A stretch of DNA of 32,471 nt from Porogramme epimiltina (lineage: Eukaryota > Basidiomycota > Agaricomycetes > Polyporales > Polyporaceae), in NCBI GenBank assembly GCA_900155495.1, contig FTLJ01000842.1:1-32471 (forward strand), written 5' to 3'. Below the pieces are notes generated by a model. It was given only the letters and a program-made list of their open reading frames with translations, did not search any database and had not been told where the DNA came from. Made by a program: the position numbers and the translations under genes. Below are positions 1-12,058 of the stretch, piece after piece; within the stretch, counting starts at the first letter, position 1; each line of letters opens with the position of its first letter.

Positions 1-2283
1 GATGATGCCTGGTGTCGTGGGCGCGGAGAGGTGTATAAGAGACGGGGGGGAGAGTGGGGGTGGGGAGGGGAGGGGGGCAGAATGCCTGTAAGAAGAAAGG
101 AACGGTTAGCGCGCCCAGGAAAGTATAAACGAACGACCCTGTACCTCCACGGGGCCCATGGAACCTTCCGTCGGCGCTAGGACCAGCTCCGTAGATGGCC
201 GCGATAACGCGACTACATCCACCGTGGCGGGGTTATCCTGATGAGAGGGGGGACCGCTGGACAGCGCCTTCTCGCCGCTAGGGGCGGGACTCGCCGGGAG
301 AGGTTGCAGCACGTCGAGCGACGAACCGTGCTCTACCCCGCCACCTTGAAGAGACGGCTGCTCAGCGGGGACTTCGGGTTCGGGAGAAGGCTCTATGATG
401 ACGACTTTGGGTGAGGGGGCCTCGATCTCCTCGAAGTCGGGGAGCTCTTCTGCTGGGGACGCTGAGAGGTTGGTGGCGGCGGCGGCGGGGTCCACTACAT
501 CAGAAGTCGGGACGGTGGCGAGACGGGGCGTCGCGGGAGCTTCCCACTCGCGCTGGGGATCAGCCGACAACAAAAGAGAGGGAGGCACGTCGAGTGTGGC
601 GGCGGGAGGATAAAGGACCGCGGGAGCGGCCGCGTCTGCGGCCAGGGACGATATAGAGCCAGCGACGGCGTCCAAGATGAAGTCGTTCACCTCCTGCGCG
701 GTCGCTGGGCGGGCACCCGTGTCTTCGCTCTGAGATACTGCGTCCTCGCCGCCCGTGTGGACGTCGCGTTCGCCCTCGTCTTCCTCGTCGGTAAGGTCGC
801 GTTGGTGGAACGCCTCCGGAGCGGGCGTGCCGGCGCGGACGCGACGCGCTTTCGCGTTCGCAAGCTCGGCCTCTTCGTCCTCTGCGAGCTCGTCGAGTGC
901 CTCGTCTTCCTCATCGTCGTCGGCGATGTTGCCTTCATCTTCCTCTACGGCGGCAGTGGCGACGACTGGAGCAGCCGAAGCATCTTCCTCGCCGTCCGAC
1001 TCGGCCTCGGCGATGTCCTCGTCCTCGTCGTTCGCCTCGGTCTCCTTCTCTTCTTCCTCGTTCATCGCAGAGTCGGACTCCGTGTCCGAGTCTTCAGAAC
1101 CGATATCTTCCTCGTCGGCCTCGTCCTGGTCCATGTCAGCCGCTTCTTCCTCCGCGGAAAGCTCATACTGCTCGGGCTGGACATCTTGAACAAGCTCCTC
1201 AGATCCCTCAGCGGACCTAGACCCCACGGTAAGGCTACGTCACACCAGCCGACGGCATAGTAAGCACTTACTGCGGCCTATTCCGCACCACGGGGTCGGT
1301 GTTGAAGTGGACACGGGCTTTCCGCTGAAAACCAGACGTCTTGGCCTGCTTTCTGCGAACTCGGTGACTGTCCGTAAGGTTCGAAAGGCGCTTGTTGCGC
1401 TCATCCGTGCGTAGGCTGGAACTAGAACAACGAGCAAGCGCGCGTCATCAGCAACGGCCGCACAGAGGCACAGAGGCACTCACCACTTCGGGAACGATAA
1501 TGAGCCTATAGACCCGAGAATCAAGTTGAAGTTTTCGTCGAGGTGAATTTCGCCCAGGTGCTTTTTTCTGCGCCGCCACATCCTAATGAGCGAGCGAGAA
1601 CGCGGGTGGCGGAACGAATAAATCGAGCGCGGAACTCACATCTTCCTCTGGGAACCGGGCTTGAAGCACAACTTCGTCTTACCCGCCTCTCTGCGCACAG
1701 ACACGTCGTACCTCTCCACGACCGTAACCGTAGGAGGCGGGGTGGGTGGCAGTGGCGCGGGTTGTGGCGCGGGTTGTGGCGCGGGCTCGAACGCGTCCGC
1801 GAAGGTGGTCAGCGGGAACGGGAGGCCCGCGAGGGGTTGCTCGTCGTCCTCCGAGGTAGGAGAGGGCGCAGGGGTGGGTAGAGAGGCGGCTGGGGCGGAT
1901 GGCGAGGGTGACGAGGGTGTGGCGCCGGTCGTTGTGGCGGGGTGGTCAGGCGCGTCCGCGACGGCGTCGGACCGCCTCTCGCTGTGGCGCCTTGAGCGGC
2001 GGGATTGGCGGATACGCAAGACTCGCGGAGACGACGGTGGCGAGGGCCGTGGCGAGGTTTGTGACGAGGATGCTGAGTCGCGCACTGCCAGATCCCTCAT
2101 GAGGTCCTCGAGCAACGGCGGCGGCGATGTTCGGCGGTGGTAGGGAGAGGCTTCTTCGCGCGCTGTGAGCTGGGGAGACGAGCGACGCGCAGGCATTGTG
2201 AATGTGGTCGTTGGTGGGACGGTGGTGGTGGTGGTGGAGGGAGGAGGGATAGTGGTAGGGACAGAAACCGGGGCTTGAGGCAT
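1..2283 (-). CDS. Low-complexity protein with basic centre and acidic C-terminal half, partial at left edge
   Basis: I do not recognise the family. Five exons keep one frame on the minus strand: 2283-1640, 1582-1484, 1421-1272, 1216-145, then 85 to the edge (655 codons plus about 28). Donors are GTGAGT, GTGAGT, GTAAGT and GTACAG; acceptors are CATTAG, TTCTAG, TCTAG and CTTACAG, the last preceded by a GCTAAC branch point. The start at 2283 has an in-frame TAA 12 nt upstream. Residues 1-214 are rich in Pro, Ser and Thr with Arg clusters and an AP/QP repeat. Exons 2-3 are strongly basic (RRRKK, RVRRKQAK), like a nuclear localisation or nucleic-acid-binding patch. Exon 4 is dominated by Glu/Asp runs, then becomes Pro/Ser-rich. 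The layout suggests a nuclear scaffold, chaperone or regulator, but this is inference. If the last intron is not used the protein ends at 106. Confidence 0.7.
1752..1787. repeat. Short 12-bp tandem repeat inside the left-edge gene
   Basis: The 12-bp unit gcgcgggttgtg occurs twice plus a partial third copy. On the minus strand it encodes alternating Pro-Ala-Pro-Gln in exon 1 of the left-edge protein, so copy-number change would stay in frame (4 residues per unit). Confidence 0.7.
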
Positions 2284-3579
2284 GCCACTACGTTAATAGC
2301 CCGGCTAAATTCGAGATCCAGATCGGCCCCGTACTTGGGTGGCATCGGGGGCGCCCGCCGCGCGGCCGCGCGGGGGGCCGTCCATGGGTCTCTGGACGCG
2401 TCGATAAGTGCGCTTGTTCCCGCGACCGCGTCCCGGTGCGCGACGGGCATTATTTGTTCTGGGCACAACACGGTCGCCAGCGGCGCCGGGGAGGGCGCGA
2501 TGGCCTTATGCTGGCGGTCTACGCGGGGGCAACGGTCGGCGGGGGCCGCCGTCGCGCTCGGGGGGGCAGACAATAGGCAGGGGCGGACGGGCTGGCGGGG
2601 GCACAAGGAGATCCGGAGCTGGCGTGCGGAAGAAGCGCCGGGTTCTGGGGCACGCGTCGCGCAGCCCTTGTCCTCGTCGGCACCGCCACCCTATCCGATA
2701 GTCCTCGGCTGGGCCCGATGCGCCCCCGCGCCCGCCAATCAGTCCCGCGCCCCCTTCTCACGTGTGGACGGCCAGCGCGGGTCCCAGGGCGGAGGCCTCT
2801 TCTTGGGCGCTGTCGAAGCACCTCTTAGCACGCCTCGCACTCCCCTCGCCGCCAGGACAGGCAGGTCGCCATTCCCGATGACCAGGCCCCGGCGCGGCCT
2901 CCCTGCTACCACGCCCAGAATGGGAGGAGGCGTGGAATTGGGGGGCCCGCCGCTGCACCAGGCCGCGCCGACGGTGACAGCGGCTTCTCAGCCTTTCTCA
3001 GCGCGAGTCATCGACCACGAAAGCGGCAGCTCGAAATCGATGGGACGGATTGGGAACGGGCACGGGCGATGGACGACTCACCGTTCTGGACGGAACGTGG
3101 CACCTGGCAGTCCACTATCAGACTCTGAACGCTCCGCCATGGTGCAGTGTAAGAACTCACCGCCACGCGCCAGGATTTCCATGGGCCTCGTCATCCTCGT
3201 CTTGAGCACGGCCCACGGTAAAGAGCCAGAAAATGAAGCCGACGTTGATGATAAGCGCCGAGTGGCATTAGTCCTCCGGCCTGCTTAGTCAATAGAGTTC
3301 AAGTTGTTACAAGCTCAAAGTCCTGCTCAAGTGCTCGTCTGTTGGGGGCGTGTAAATCCTAAAGCTTGCCGTTAGAGTTGTGTCTCGCGCGCAACAGGCA
3401 CTGCAACCACAGGAGCCGTCAACCTTGCTCTAACCGGCATGAGATTCAGAAGATCTAACGATACAAAAAAGAAGCTCCAATACAAATAACCTAATAAAAA
3501 AGGACCGGCGCGCAGCGCCTCACCCTCGCGACCGCCCGCAGGCAAGTCGCCCACACCTACGGCCTCGCGCGCTGAATGC
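2284..3579. other. GC-rich intergenic region, no supported gene
   Basis: This 1.3-kb stretch lies between the start of the left-edge gene and the end of the secreted-protein gene, both on the minus strand. The first kilobase is very GC-rich and has long open frames on both strands without recognisable domains or good introns, as expected where stops are rare by composition. It should contain the promoter of the left-edge gene. The last 250 bp are AT-richer and probably hold the 3' untranslated region of the secreted-protein gene. Confidence 0.5.
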
Positions 3580-4825
3580 TCAGTCGCTGCCGGTGATCCC
3601 GCCCGTCGCGCCAGGCGCAGCGATGCGCGCGAGCGCGTCCGCCTCGGTCGTGCACGCGATCGACGTGCCCGCCTTGTTCACGAGCGGGAGCGCGAAGCAC
3701 TGCAGCGTCGCGCCGCAGCCGACGTTGACGTACTTGCCGCCCACGCACTGCGCGAAGCCGCCGTCGATGCAGCCCATGTCACCCTCTGCCAAAACGAAAG
3801 GAACGTCAGTATATGCGCGCGCGCGCACGGGGGAGCGACGAGAAGCGCACCGTTGCAGGAGGAGGTGGCGGTGAGGGCCGCGAACTGGGCGTTCAGCTTC
3901 TGCGCGTCGAGAGCGTTCTGGAGCTGGAACGAGGACGCGGACGAGGTGGCGGTGGCGGTAGCCGCTGCGGAGGTGGTAGCAGCTGCGGTGGTCGTCGCGG
4001 CGACCTCCGTGGAAGTCGCGCTCGCGCTCGCAGTGGAGTCGTCGCAATCCGAGTCCGAGTCGTCATCGCTCGACGAGTCGTCGTTGCTCGAAGAGTCCGC
4101 CGACCCGCCCTCGGCCGCGATGTTCTCCAGGCCGGGGTCCTGGGTGACGTCCGTGAGCTGCGTGCCGTCCGCGATGGGGCCCGCGGTGTTGGCGGGGCAG
4201 GAGCCGAGGACCGCGAGGGGCGCGCTGTGCCCGAAGGGGATGGTGCCCGCCGCGCCGAGCGCGAGCCCGCCGACGAACGTCTTTTGGTTGGCGCCCTCAA
4301 ACTGGCACTGGAAGAGCCCGTCCAGCTCCGCGTTCTTGGGCGCGCTCTGGCAGTAGGGTACCGCCACCGAGTTGGGCTGAGGGGCGCACGAGGGTCAGGG
4401 TCAGCACAGGCGCGCGGGCGCGAGGAGAAGGGAGGGGGGGGGACGCACTGTGTTGCGCGGCTGCTGCGCGAAGATCTGTGCGAACTTGATCATGTCCGCG
4501 TCGCTGTTGAGCGTCTTCGCGAGGTCGACCATCGCGTCCGCCGAGTTCTGCTGGTCGCACGGACCCGCGGCGGCGAGGAGCGTCGTGAACGCCGTGACCG
4601 AAACGGGGTTGCATTGTTCGGCGCCGCCTGCCGCGAGCTGCAAACGGGTTGTGAGTGACGCGCGCGGCGTTTGAAAGGGTGTTTTGCACTCACGCAGGCT
4701 TTCTCCCAGAGGGCGGTCGAGTCCGCGATGACCTGCGCGATGCGCTTGGTGTGGAGGGGGGCGCCCCGCGCCTGGAGAGTGATGGCGGAGAGGGCGATAA
4801 GGAGTGCGGGGACGAATTGAACCAT
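3580..4825 (-). CDS. Secreted protein with acidic Ser/Thr linker and CBM19-like Cys-rich C-terminus
   Basis: Four exons, 4825-4694, 4637-4449, 4376-3851 and 3785-3580, give 350 aa in one frame (donors GTGAGT, GTGCGT, GTGCGC; all acceptors CAG). The N-terminus is a clear signal peptide ending near QARGAP. Residues 45-107 form a helical segment with two Cys. The middle region up to about residue 190 is globular-looking. It is followed by a linker rich in Ser, Asp, Asn, Ala and Thr, probably O-glycosylated. The C-terminal 60 residues have cysteines spaced C-x7-C-x9-C-x5-C around CIDGGFAQCVGGKYV, resembling the chitin-binding CBM19 module at the end of yeast chitinase. No catalytic domain is visible. 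Likely role: extracellular, possibly binding chitin or the fungus's own wall. The CBM19 assignment is by pattern, not alignment; the same architecture is, as I recall, common in wood-decay basidiomycetes. Confidence 0.8.
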
Positions 4826-5043
4826 GGTAGCGATCAGTTTAAGAGACGTGAGAGATAGTAGTCACGGGAGGAGAGCGTCGAGCCTCGTAAAGACTGGTAA
4901 AAGTAGGATGAATGAGAGTGGAGGTCAGAGCACTGCTCGATCCGAGAGAACGTCAAGACCTGAACCGGAACTGGGACGAGAAGGAGAGAGGGAGGGAGCG
5001 GGAGCAAGGGTGTATGAGGGCGAGGGCACTGCGCCCGCGCCGA

Positions 5044-5049
5044 TTTATA
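5044..5049 (-). promoter_or_regulatory. TATA box of the secreted-protein gene
   Basis: TATAAA followed by TCG on the minus strand lies 219 bp upstream of the ATG at 4825, leaving room for a leader of roughly 190 nt if it is used. Confidence 0.45.
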
Positions 5050-7281
5050 CGCACCATGGATCATGGGGCCCCTTTGGCCCACGGTTCGTTTCGCGGTGCG
5101 CACAACTAGACGAAGTTGGCTTTGCAATGCCGGAACCACTGCCGGGACCACAATTGCACCGGGGGCCATCGGCCACAGTGCGCGTCCGATGCGGCGATGC
5201 GGGACCACGCCCAGTTCTGGCGGGAACGTGAAAGACTTTTCGGCCCGTCGTCATGAGGACAGAGTATTTTTGAGCGGGGACAAAGCTTCCCTGAGATGGG
5301 TTTGTATCTCGGATGCGCCCAGCACAATACAGCTCGTAACCGAAGTAAAGGCATTGTCAGAATACGTACTATGCGACCACATGCTCGCGAATGCCGTCTG
5401 TCAGATGGGCGGGCCATGGAGAAGGCCTTTGGGCGCTTCTGTGGGCCCTTTGTTTGGGCATCTTTGTTTGTATTCTCCGTCTTCAACAGCAGTCATTATA
5501 TCGCTGTATGTAAGTAGCCAGCGAGCAATTGTTTCCGCAAGTTCTTCGTTGAATCGAATGAATATCCCAATGCACTGCCAACTCTTACCCTGGGGACGTC
5601 GTGAAGCCAGTGCTTACGGCCTCCGGACTCAAACTCTGCTCCACCTTCGCGAAGCGCCAAATATCAGGAGGTTGCCGGCCACTTTACGCTTAGGGTTGTG
5701 TCAGGCACCTTCGCTGGTCCCTGCGTGGATCTGTTTGCCGAAGATAACGGTATGTTCTCGTCTGTTGCGCTGGGGGCTCATGAGGGTAGGTTAAAGGATG
5801 TTAGAGTTGCTTGCATGAGGGATCTGGAGCCTAGAGCCGGATTACCATGGCTCTGTTACGTTACCAAAACTATTTTATGTCCCAGGAAATTACCCACTGG
5901 TCCCGGGCTTGGCCTTATCGTCAGCCAATGTCGGGCATAAGGGTACTCCCCTATATAGAAGTTTCGTGCTCACCCCAAACCAGCGCTTGTCCTCGGTGGC
6001 AGTCCTTTGGGATCTTACGCGCGTCTACATCCGTCTCAAGAAAAATGCCCATCCGTCTAGCCGCCTGGGCACACATGTCTTCCTCTGCTTTGCCGTTTTG
6101 TTTCTTATGTACTCCTCACTCGTCTAGTAGGGCAATAAACCTATTTGTAGCACCCAATAGTACTATCTATTCATACACTGGTGGGTTGTGTGACGGAAAG
6201 TATGCTATTTGAGAGGACATGGGTTCTCATAAGTGCATGCAAAAGAATAACTAGATGAGCTGTTGTAGCGGCACTGGTCAATACGTGAGAACATGATGGC
6301 GAGACGCTCGTGATAAGAGCAGGAGGAGAANNGTGAATGGTGCGCTCTGAAGCACAAAAATGACATATATTATGAGGGGTATGTGCTATGGATATATACA
6401 GGAGTGTGCAGAAGAATTTTTGAGGCGGAGGATGGCGTGGTGCGTGAACTCGCCAAACGGGAAAACGAAATGGGAAGTCCTGGGGACAAAACGGTATGAG
6501 CACGGGACGAGATGTCATTTCGCGAAAACATCAAGATCCTTTGCGTTACGTTATGCCATCAGCCGAGGTGCCGCTTCGGGGAACCCCGACAATCTTTGGC
6601 GAATCCCCGCTGCGCGCTTCAGTCCAGGCACCCCGCCCACCCTTGCTCAGACTTGGGCCTGGGTCTCGGCGCCCTAAAGTCTGTTTTTGCCGCCTCGTAC
6701 GTATCCACCTCCTCATGACGGTCCTCCAAGTTCTCGACGATATGCGATAAGCACATGCTTGGGCTTGGCTTTCAAGTCTGTTGTGGCCGAGCGCGCAAGG
6801 ACTGAGTTCCACTGGCCCGGTCCGATGCAAATAGTCGCTGGTGACGCTGGTACGTCGTTGTCCCCACACTGCGTGAACATCCCCGCTCAAGCTTATATGC
6901 ACGCAACTGCGGACGCGAAGATAGGTCAGCCATTGTAGAGCTCCACACTATGCATGTATGTAATGGACCGTGCATGATCCGTGCTCAGGAGGGGCAGGCT
7001 GTACACCCCGCGGGCTTGGCGATCCAAGTCGCCGAGCGAACACAAGGGTGAACGCTCTCTGAGCTGCTCTGCGGCACGCAAGAATGCATCGTGAACTGTG
7101 AGCATTAATGAACAAACTACCCGTATGAACTCTCCCTAACACGGTGTAAGTGTAGGGCAATCCCCACCTTGACGTCCCAAGGCGCACTTGCTGAAGATGT
7201 CCCCCACAATGTGTAAGTAAGCCACTTGCCGTCCGGGCTAGATCGGCATGTCTTGGCTCACTCTTGGGCTCCCCAGCACTC
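5050..7281. other. 2.2-kb intergenic region, no supported gene
   Basis: This is a divergent upstream region shared by the secreted-protein gene (minus) and the ATPase (plus). Open frames here are short or carry no recognisable domain, and codon use looks random. It contains the NN ambiguity at 6331-6332. I see no tRNA, repeat array or transposon remnant. Confidence 0.5.
6331..6332. other. Two ambiguous bases (NN)
   Basis: Two N bases sit in otherwise ordinary intergenic sequence. They mark an unresolved call or a collapsed gap, so the true distance here may differ. Confidence 0.95.
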
Positions 7282-7288
7282 TATATAA
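7282..7288 (+). promoter_or_regulatory. TATA box of the Ca2+-type ATPase gene
   Basis: TATATAA lies 37 bp before the chosen ATG at 7325, which implies a leader of only a few to about 15 nt. It supports this start: the next in-frame Met lies inside the conserved domain, near 7968. Confidence 0.55.
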
Positions 7289-7324
7289 CTACCCTGAGAT
7301 GGCTCGCGAGCTCCTAACCCATCT

Positions 7325-10300
7325 ATGGTTCTTCCCTCCGCTGGGGCTCCCGCATCCCATTCTCACCAGGTCCTCCACGGCATCAGTCGCACGAAGACTG
7401 CGCAGATCGAGTTGGCTTCTACCTCAGACGAATACCTTTCTGGCTCCCACCAGAGCACTCTTACCTCCCCAACCGATACGCATGTAAACAATGCTCTCGA
7501 CGCTTCCCACTCCCCGACACGGAGACCTCGCTGGGGGCTACTTCGCTGGTTCACCTCCCGCAAGGCCGCTGAACTCGATAACGCCGCAACTGTCCACCTC
7601 AATTGCGACGTCGACGTCGATCCAGGACCATTCGCTTTCAAAGCTTCTCAGCTCTCAAGTCTCATCGACTCCAAGGACCTCGACGCTCTCCAGGCGCTCG
7701 GTGGCGTCGACGGACTCCTTCAAGGACTCGGAACGCATACCCTCCATGGCCTCATCGGCAGCCCCGACAACCCCCCTCCCGACGTCCCCGACAAGCCTCC
7801 TCCCCATCTCGGAACCAAGCCCGACGACGTCTCCTTGCCGGAGCTTCCCGATGTTGCTAAGCTCAGCACCGAGCACCCCGCCTACAACGCCTCGCTGGAA
7901 AATCGCGCGCGAGTTTACGGCGCCAACTCCCTGCCGGCTCGTAAGAGCAAGAGCATCTGGCAGTTGATGTGGGCTGCATACAACGAGAAAGTTCTAGTAC
8001 GTTCTCTCGTCTACCCTCAGACTCCGCCTTCCCTAACCCCTCCCAAAACATCCATAGATCCTCTTATCAATCGCTTCAGTCGTCTCCCTCGCCCTAGGGC
8101 TCTTTCAAGACTTCGGCCCCGGCCGCGAGCCGGACCAGCCCCCCGTCGAGTGGGTCGAAGGCGTCGCGATCATGGTCGCAATCGCCGTCGTCGTGCTCGT
8201 CGGCTCGCTCACGGACTGGCAAAAAGAGCGCCAGTTCCGCGTGCTAAACGCAAAGAAGGACGAGCGCGCGGTCACCGTCGTCCGCGCGGGCGTCGCGCGC
8301 CGCGTCGGCGTGCACGCCGTCGTCGTCGGCGACGTCGCGCTCCTCGAGCCCGGCGAGGTCGTCCCCTGCGACGGCGTCTTCCTCCGCGGGCACAACGTGC
8401 GCTGCGACGAGTCTGGCGCGACGGGCGAGAGCGACGTCATTCGCAAGGCGGAGTACGCGCTTTGTCTGGAGGCGCTCCACAAGAGCAAGCTGCGAGAGGC
8501 CGATGGGGAGAAGCATGCGGAAGGTCTTAAGCATACCGATTGCTTCCTCATTAGCGGCAGCAAGGTTCTTGAAGGTGTCGGCTCGTATGTTGTCATCGCC
8601 GTCGGTCAGCGTTCCTTCCACGGTCGTATCATGGCTGGTGAGTCCCTCGACTTCTTAGTACAGTGGCGTCAGCTGATCCACCTCTCATGAAGCCTTCCGC
8701 GACGAGCCGGAAGACACAACTCTACAGCGCAAGCTCAATCGCCTCGCCAACGCTATCGCTGTTGCCGGTACTATCGGAGGCGTCCTTCTCTTCGTCGGGC
8801 TGCTCATTCGCTTCTTGGTCAAGATTGGCACGGGCGAGCCACCGATGTGCGTGTGAGGCGAATTCTTTCGTGTGTCCTCTAGCTGATGTCAGCTACAGGA
8901 GTTCTAGTGAGAAAGGGCTGGCTTTCGTGGACATCCTTATCCTCTCATTCACTCTCGTGGTGGCCTCCGTTCCTGAAGGTATGTCCATACGTCCATCTTC
9001 AGCGCGAACGGACAGCTGTGCTCATTCGCATCAAGGTCTACCCCTAGCGATAGCCCTCGCTCTTGCCTTCGCCACAAAGCGTATGACGCGCGAGAACCTC
9101 CTCGTGCGGGTGCTCAACTCCTGCGAAACTATGGCGAACGCAAGTGTTGTCTGCACAGACAAGACCGGCACACTTACCCAGAACGAGATGACCGTCGTCG
9201 CCGGCACAATCGGAAGCAACCTCGTCATCGTACGCGACCTCGCACAGAACCCCCAACGCGCCTCTTTCGACATCGCGGAAGACGACGAGAAGCCCTCGAC
9301 CTCCCATCACGATCGGCTTGCTGTGGAGCTTCGCGATCTCAATGACGTCATACCGGTACCCCTCCGCTCGCTCCTGAACGACTCCATCGCGCTCAATTCG
9401 ACCGCGTTCGAAGACGCCGACGCGACCACCGGCTCTCCCGTCTTCGTCGGGAGCAAGACCGAGACCGCGCTCCTGACGATGGCACGTGACCTCGGCTGGG
9501 CGAATTACAAGGGCGTCCGCGACGCGGCGGAGACGCTACAAGTTTTCCCTTTCTCGAGCGAGCGGAAGGCGATGGGTGTCGTCGTGCGCCTCCCAGGCGG
9601 GCGTGTGCGTCTGTACGTCAAGGGCGCGAGCGAGATCCTCCTCGCGGCTTGCACGCACCAGGTTCTCATGAAGAACGATGCGTCTGAGGTCGAGACCGTC
9701 CTCATTGATGAAGAGGAGCGCATGTCCGTCCGCCGCGCGATTACCGCGTACGCGTCGCAGACTCTGAGGACCATTGCTATCGCATATCGCGACTTCGACT
9801 CTTGGCCGCCACTTGACCAAGAGCAGGGGGACGAGGTAAAGTGCTTCCACCTACTGTCGTCTACGAGGTTATTCTTACCCCGCTTGTAGGTCACTTATTC
9901 CGACCTGGCGTCTGGCTTGACGCTTGTGGGAATCTTCGCTCTCGAAGACCCCCTCCGTCCGGGCGTCCGCGAGGCGGTGGCAGACTGCGCTCGCGCCGGC
10001 GTACAAGTCAAGATGTGCACCGGGGACAACGTCCTCACCGCGCGGTCTATCGCTCGGCAATGTGGTATCCTCACCGACGATGGCACGGTCATGGAAGGCC
10101 CCCGCTTCCGCGCGTTATCTGATGCCGAGCGCCGCCAGGTCGTCCCGCACCTCAGAGTTCTCGCACGTTCCTCGCCCGAAGACAAGCGCATCCTCGTCAA
10201 CACGCTCAAAGAGCTCGGCGAGACCGTCGGCGTCACGGGCGACGGCACGAACGACGGCCCCGCGCTCAAAGCCGCGCACGTCGGCTTCTCGATGGGCCTG

Positions 10301-11262
10301 ACGGGGACCGAGGTCGCGAAGGAGGCGTCCGACATCGTCCTCATGGACGACAACTTCGCGTCGATCGTGAAGGCGATCATGTGGGGGCGCGCGGTCAACG
10401 ACGCGGTGCGCAAGTTCCTGCAGTTCCAGGTGACGCCGACGTTCGCCGCCGTCGTCGTCACGCTCGTGTCCGCGCTCGCGGGCTCGAGCTTCGAGGAGAG
10501 CGTGCTGAGCGCGGTGCAGCTCCTGTGGGTCGCGATCATCATCGACACGTTCGCCGCGCTCGCGCTCGCGACGGACCCCGCGACGCCCGCTATGTTGGCG
10601 CGCAAGCCCGAGCGGAGGGACGCGCCGCTCTTCACGGTCGACATGATCAAGCAGATCCTCGGGCAGAGCGCGTACCAGGTCGCGATCATCCTCGCTTTCC
10701 ACTTCTGCGGCGACCGCATCCTCGGGTTCCCCGCGCACGACCTGAGGACGGACACGCTCGTGTTCAACACGTTTGTGTTTGCCCAGATCTTCAATTCGTT
10801 CAATTGCCGCTGCCTAGACCGGCAGCTGAACATCTTCGAAGGAATACACAAGAACCCGTACTTCGTTGGAATCACTCTCATCGGTATGTTCCGCATACTC
10901 TGGCACTGTAGTCCACACGCTCACCCCGAACACTACCGCCAGAAACCGCCGTCCAGATCCTCATCGTCTTCGTCGGCGGCGCCGTCTTCGCCGTGACCCA
11001 TCTCGGCGGACGCGAGTGGGGCATCTCGCTCGCTCTCGGCTCCGTCTCCATCCCGCTCGGCGCGCTCATCCGCCTCGTCCCCAACGGGCCCTGCGAGCGC
11101 GCGTTCAAGATCCTGCGCCTATACCGCGAGCCCGCGCTCCTGCCCACCGCACAGCCCGGGCTTGACTTCGCGCGCAGCAAGCTGGCCGACAGCGTCGGGG
11201 CGTTCAGGCGTGTGCGCGGTGGTAGGCTTCACCGGAAAGGGTCGGAAGAGGGTCTTGTGTGA
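7325..11262 (+). CDS. P-type Ca2+-transporting ATPase, PMC1/PMCA-like (P2B)
   Basis: Seven exons (7325-7996, 8058-8637, 8693-8846, 8899-8978, 9036-9835, 9890-10883, 10943-11262) join in frame to 1199 aa, close to yeast Pmc1 in length. Family role: ATP-driven Ca2+ export from the cytosol, into the vacuole for Pmc1. A Pro-rich N-terminal extension of about 190 aa precedes the domain. Motifs in order: actuator ATGES, M4 PEGLP (494-498), phosphorylation loop DKTGTLT (Asp537), KGAS in the nucleotide domain, hinge TGDGTNDGP (878-886), then M5-M10 and a short basic tail. Two acceptors are AAG rather than CAG or TAG. Oddity: the M6 signature reads LLWVAIIIDTFAAL, with Ala977 where PMCA/PMC1 pumps have the Ca2+-binding Asn, and M5 has Thr946 at the other conserved Asn. 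Family membership is firm; the transported ion is less certain. Confidence 0.93.
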
Positions 11263-12058
11263 GTGCGATTCATGATTCCATCGTCCTTTGACGCTCACAT
11301 TCTAGGATCGTAGTGCCGGGGTGTTTGCTATGCTCCCGACGCTCGTGGGTGCTCACATCGTGGGGCCCCGTAGCACGCCAACGTAGTTCGACACCCAGAA
11401 CACCTCCGGAACCTCATGGAGATTTGATGTGATGTTTTACTAGTATCTTTCGGTCGAAGGAGGAAGGAAATTTCTACTGCGGTCAAATTTTCACTTAGGT
11501 TTCTTCGGATACTGATTATGTAGCTCAAAATACTCCCATCATGTCTTTCCACAAAGTTTTAACGGCCATAGCGGTGCTATTTACTGTCACGCCGTGAAGA
11601 GCATCGTCATTCATATGAGGAAGAGCCTCCAATGTCCATGAATTGTTACCGCCGGTCCGCACCCAAATCGACCCGCAATCACGTGAGAGTGCATTGGGCG
11701 TCTATCAACACTCAACTTTCTCTCGCTCGGTGCTGCGGTAGCTGCAGTTGTCTCCCCACCCTAACGTACGGCCGGATGTCGATGAACTCTTTCGCCTCAT
11801 GAGCCCTTATTCTTACCGCAGCTGTGCGAACGAAGAGCCCCAATTATCAAAGTTCAATGAGTTGACTCAATCAACCTTCCGTGCTACTTCTCCAACCTGG
11901 CTAGAGGGCGGCATAATACGTACCATCATGCGGAGCGTGGGTCACCCCACCTCAATGGCTAGATTCTCTCCTACTATCCACCTGTCAAACGTGTCCTCTT
12001 AAACTGTGCAAACCCTGTCCCAACCTAGACATCTTCAAGCCACCATCGTTTTACATCC
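11263..12058. other. Intergenic region, no supported gene
   Basis: These 0.8 kb lie between the ATPase stop and the first helical-protein gene and hold no convincing open frame or repeat. They should contain the ATPase 3' end and the promoter of the next gene. I see no clear TATA box near 12059. Confidence 0.5.

Noticed and set aside
395..1260. Several overlapping plus-strand frames rich in Ser or Arg
   Set aside because: They are antisense shadows of the Glu/Asp-rich exon of the left-edge gene; acidic codons read backwards give Ser, Arg and Val.
2137..3288. Long plus-strand open frame of 383 codons
   Set aside because: It overlaps the first exon of the left-edge gene antisense, lies in very GC-rich sequence where stops are rare, and has a mixed Arg/Gly/Ala composition without any domain.
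5063..5794. Plus-strand frame of 243 codons in the region upstream of the secreted-protein gene
   Set aside because: It has no recognisable motif and odd composition, and it overlaps the promoter of the secreted-protein gene.
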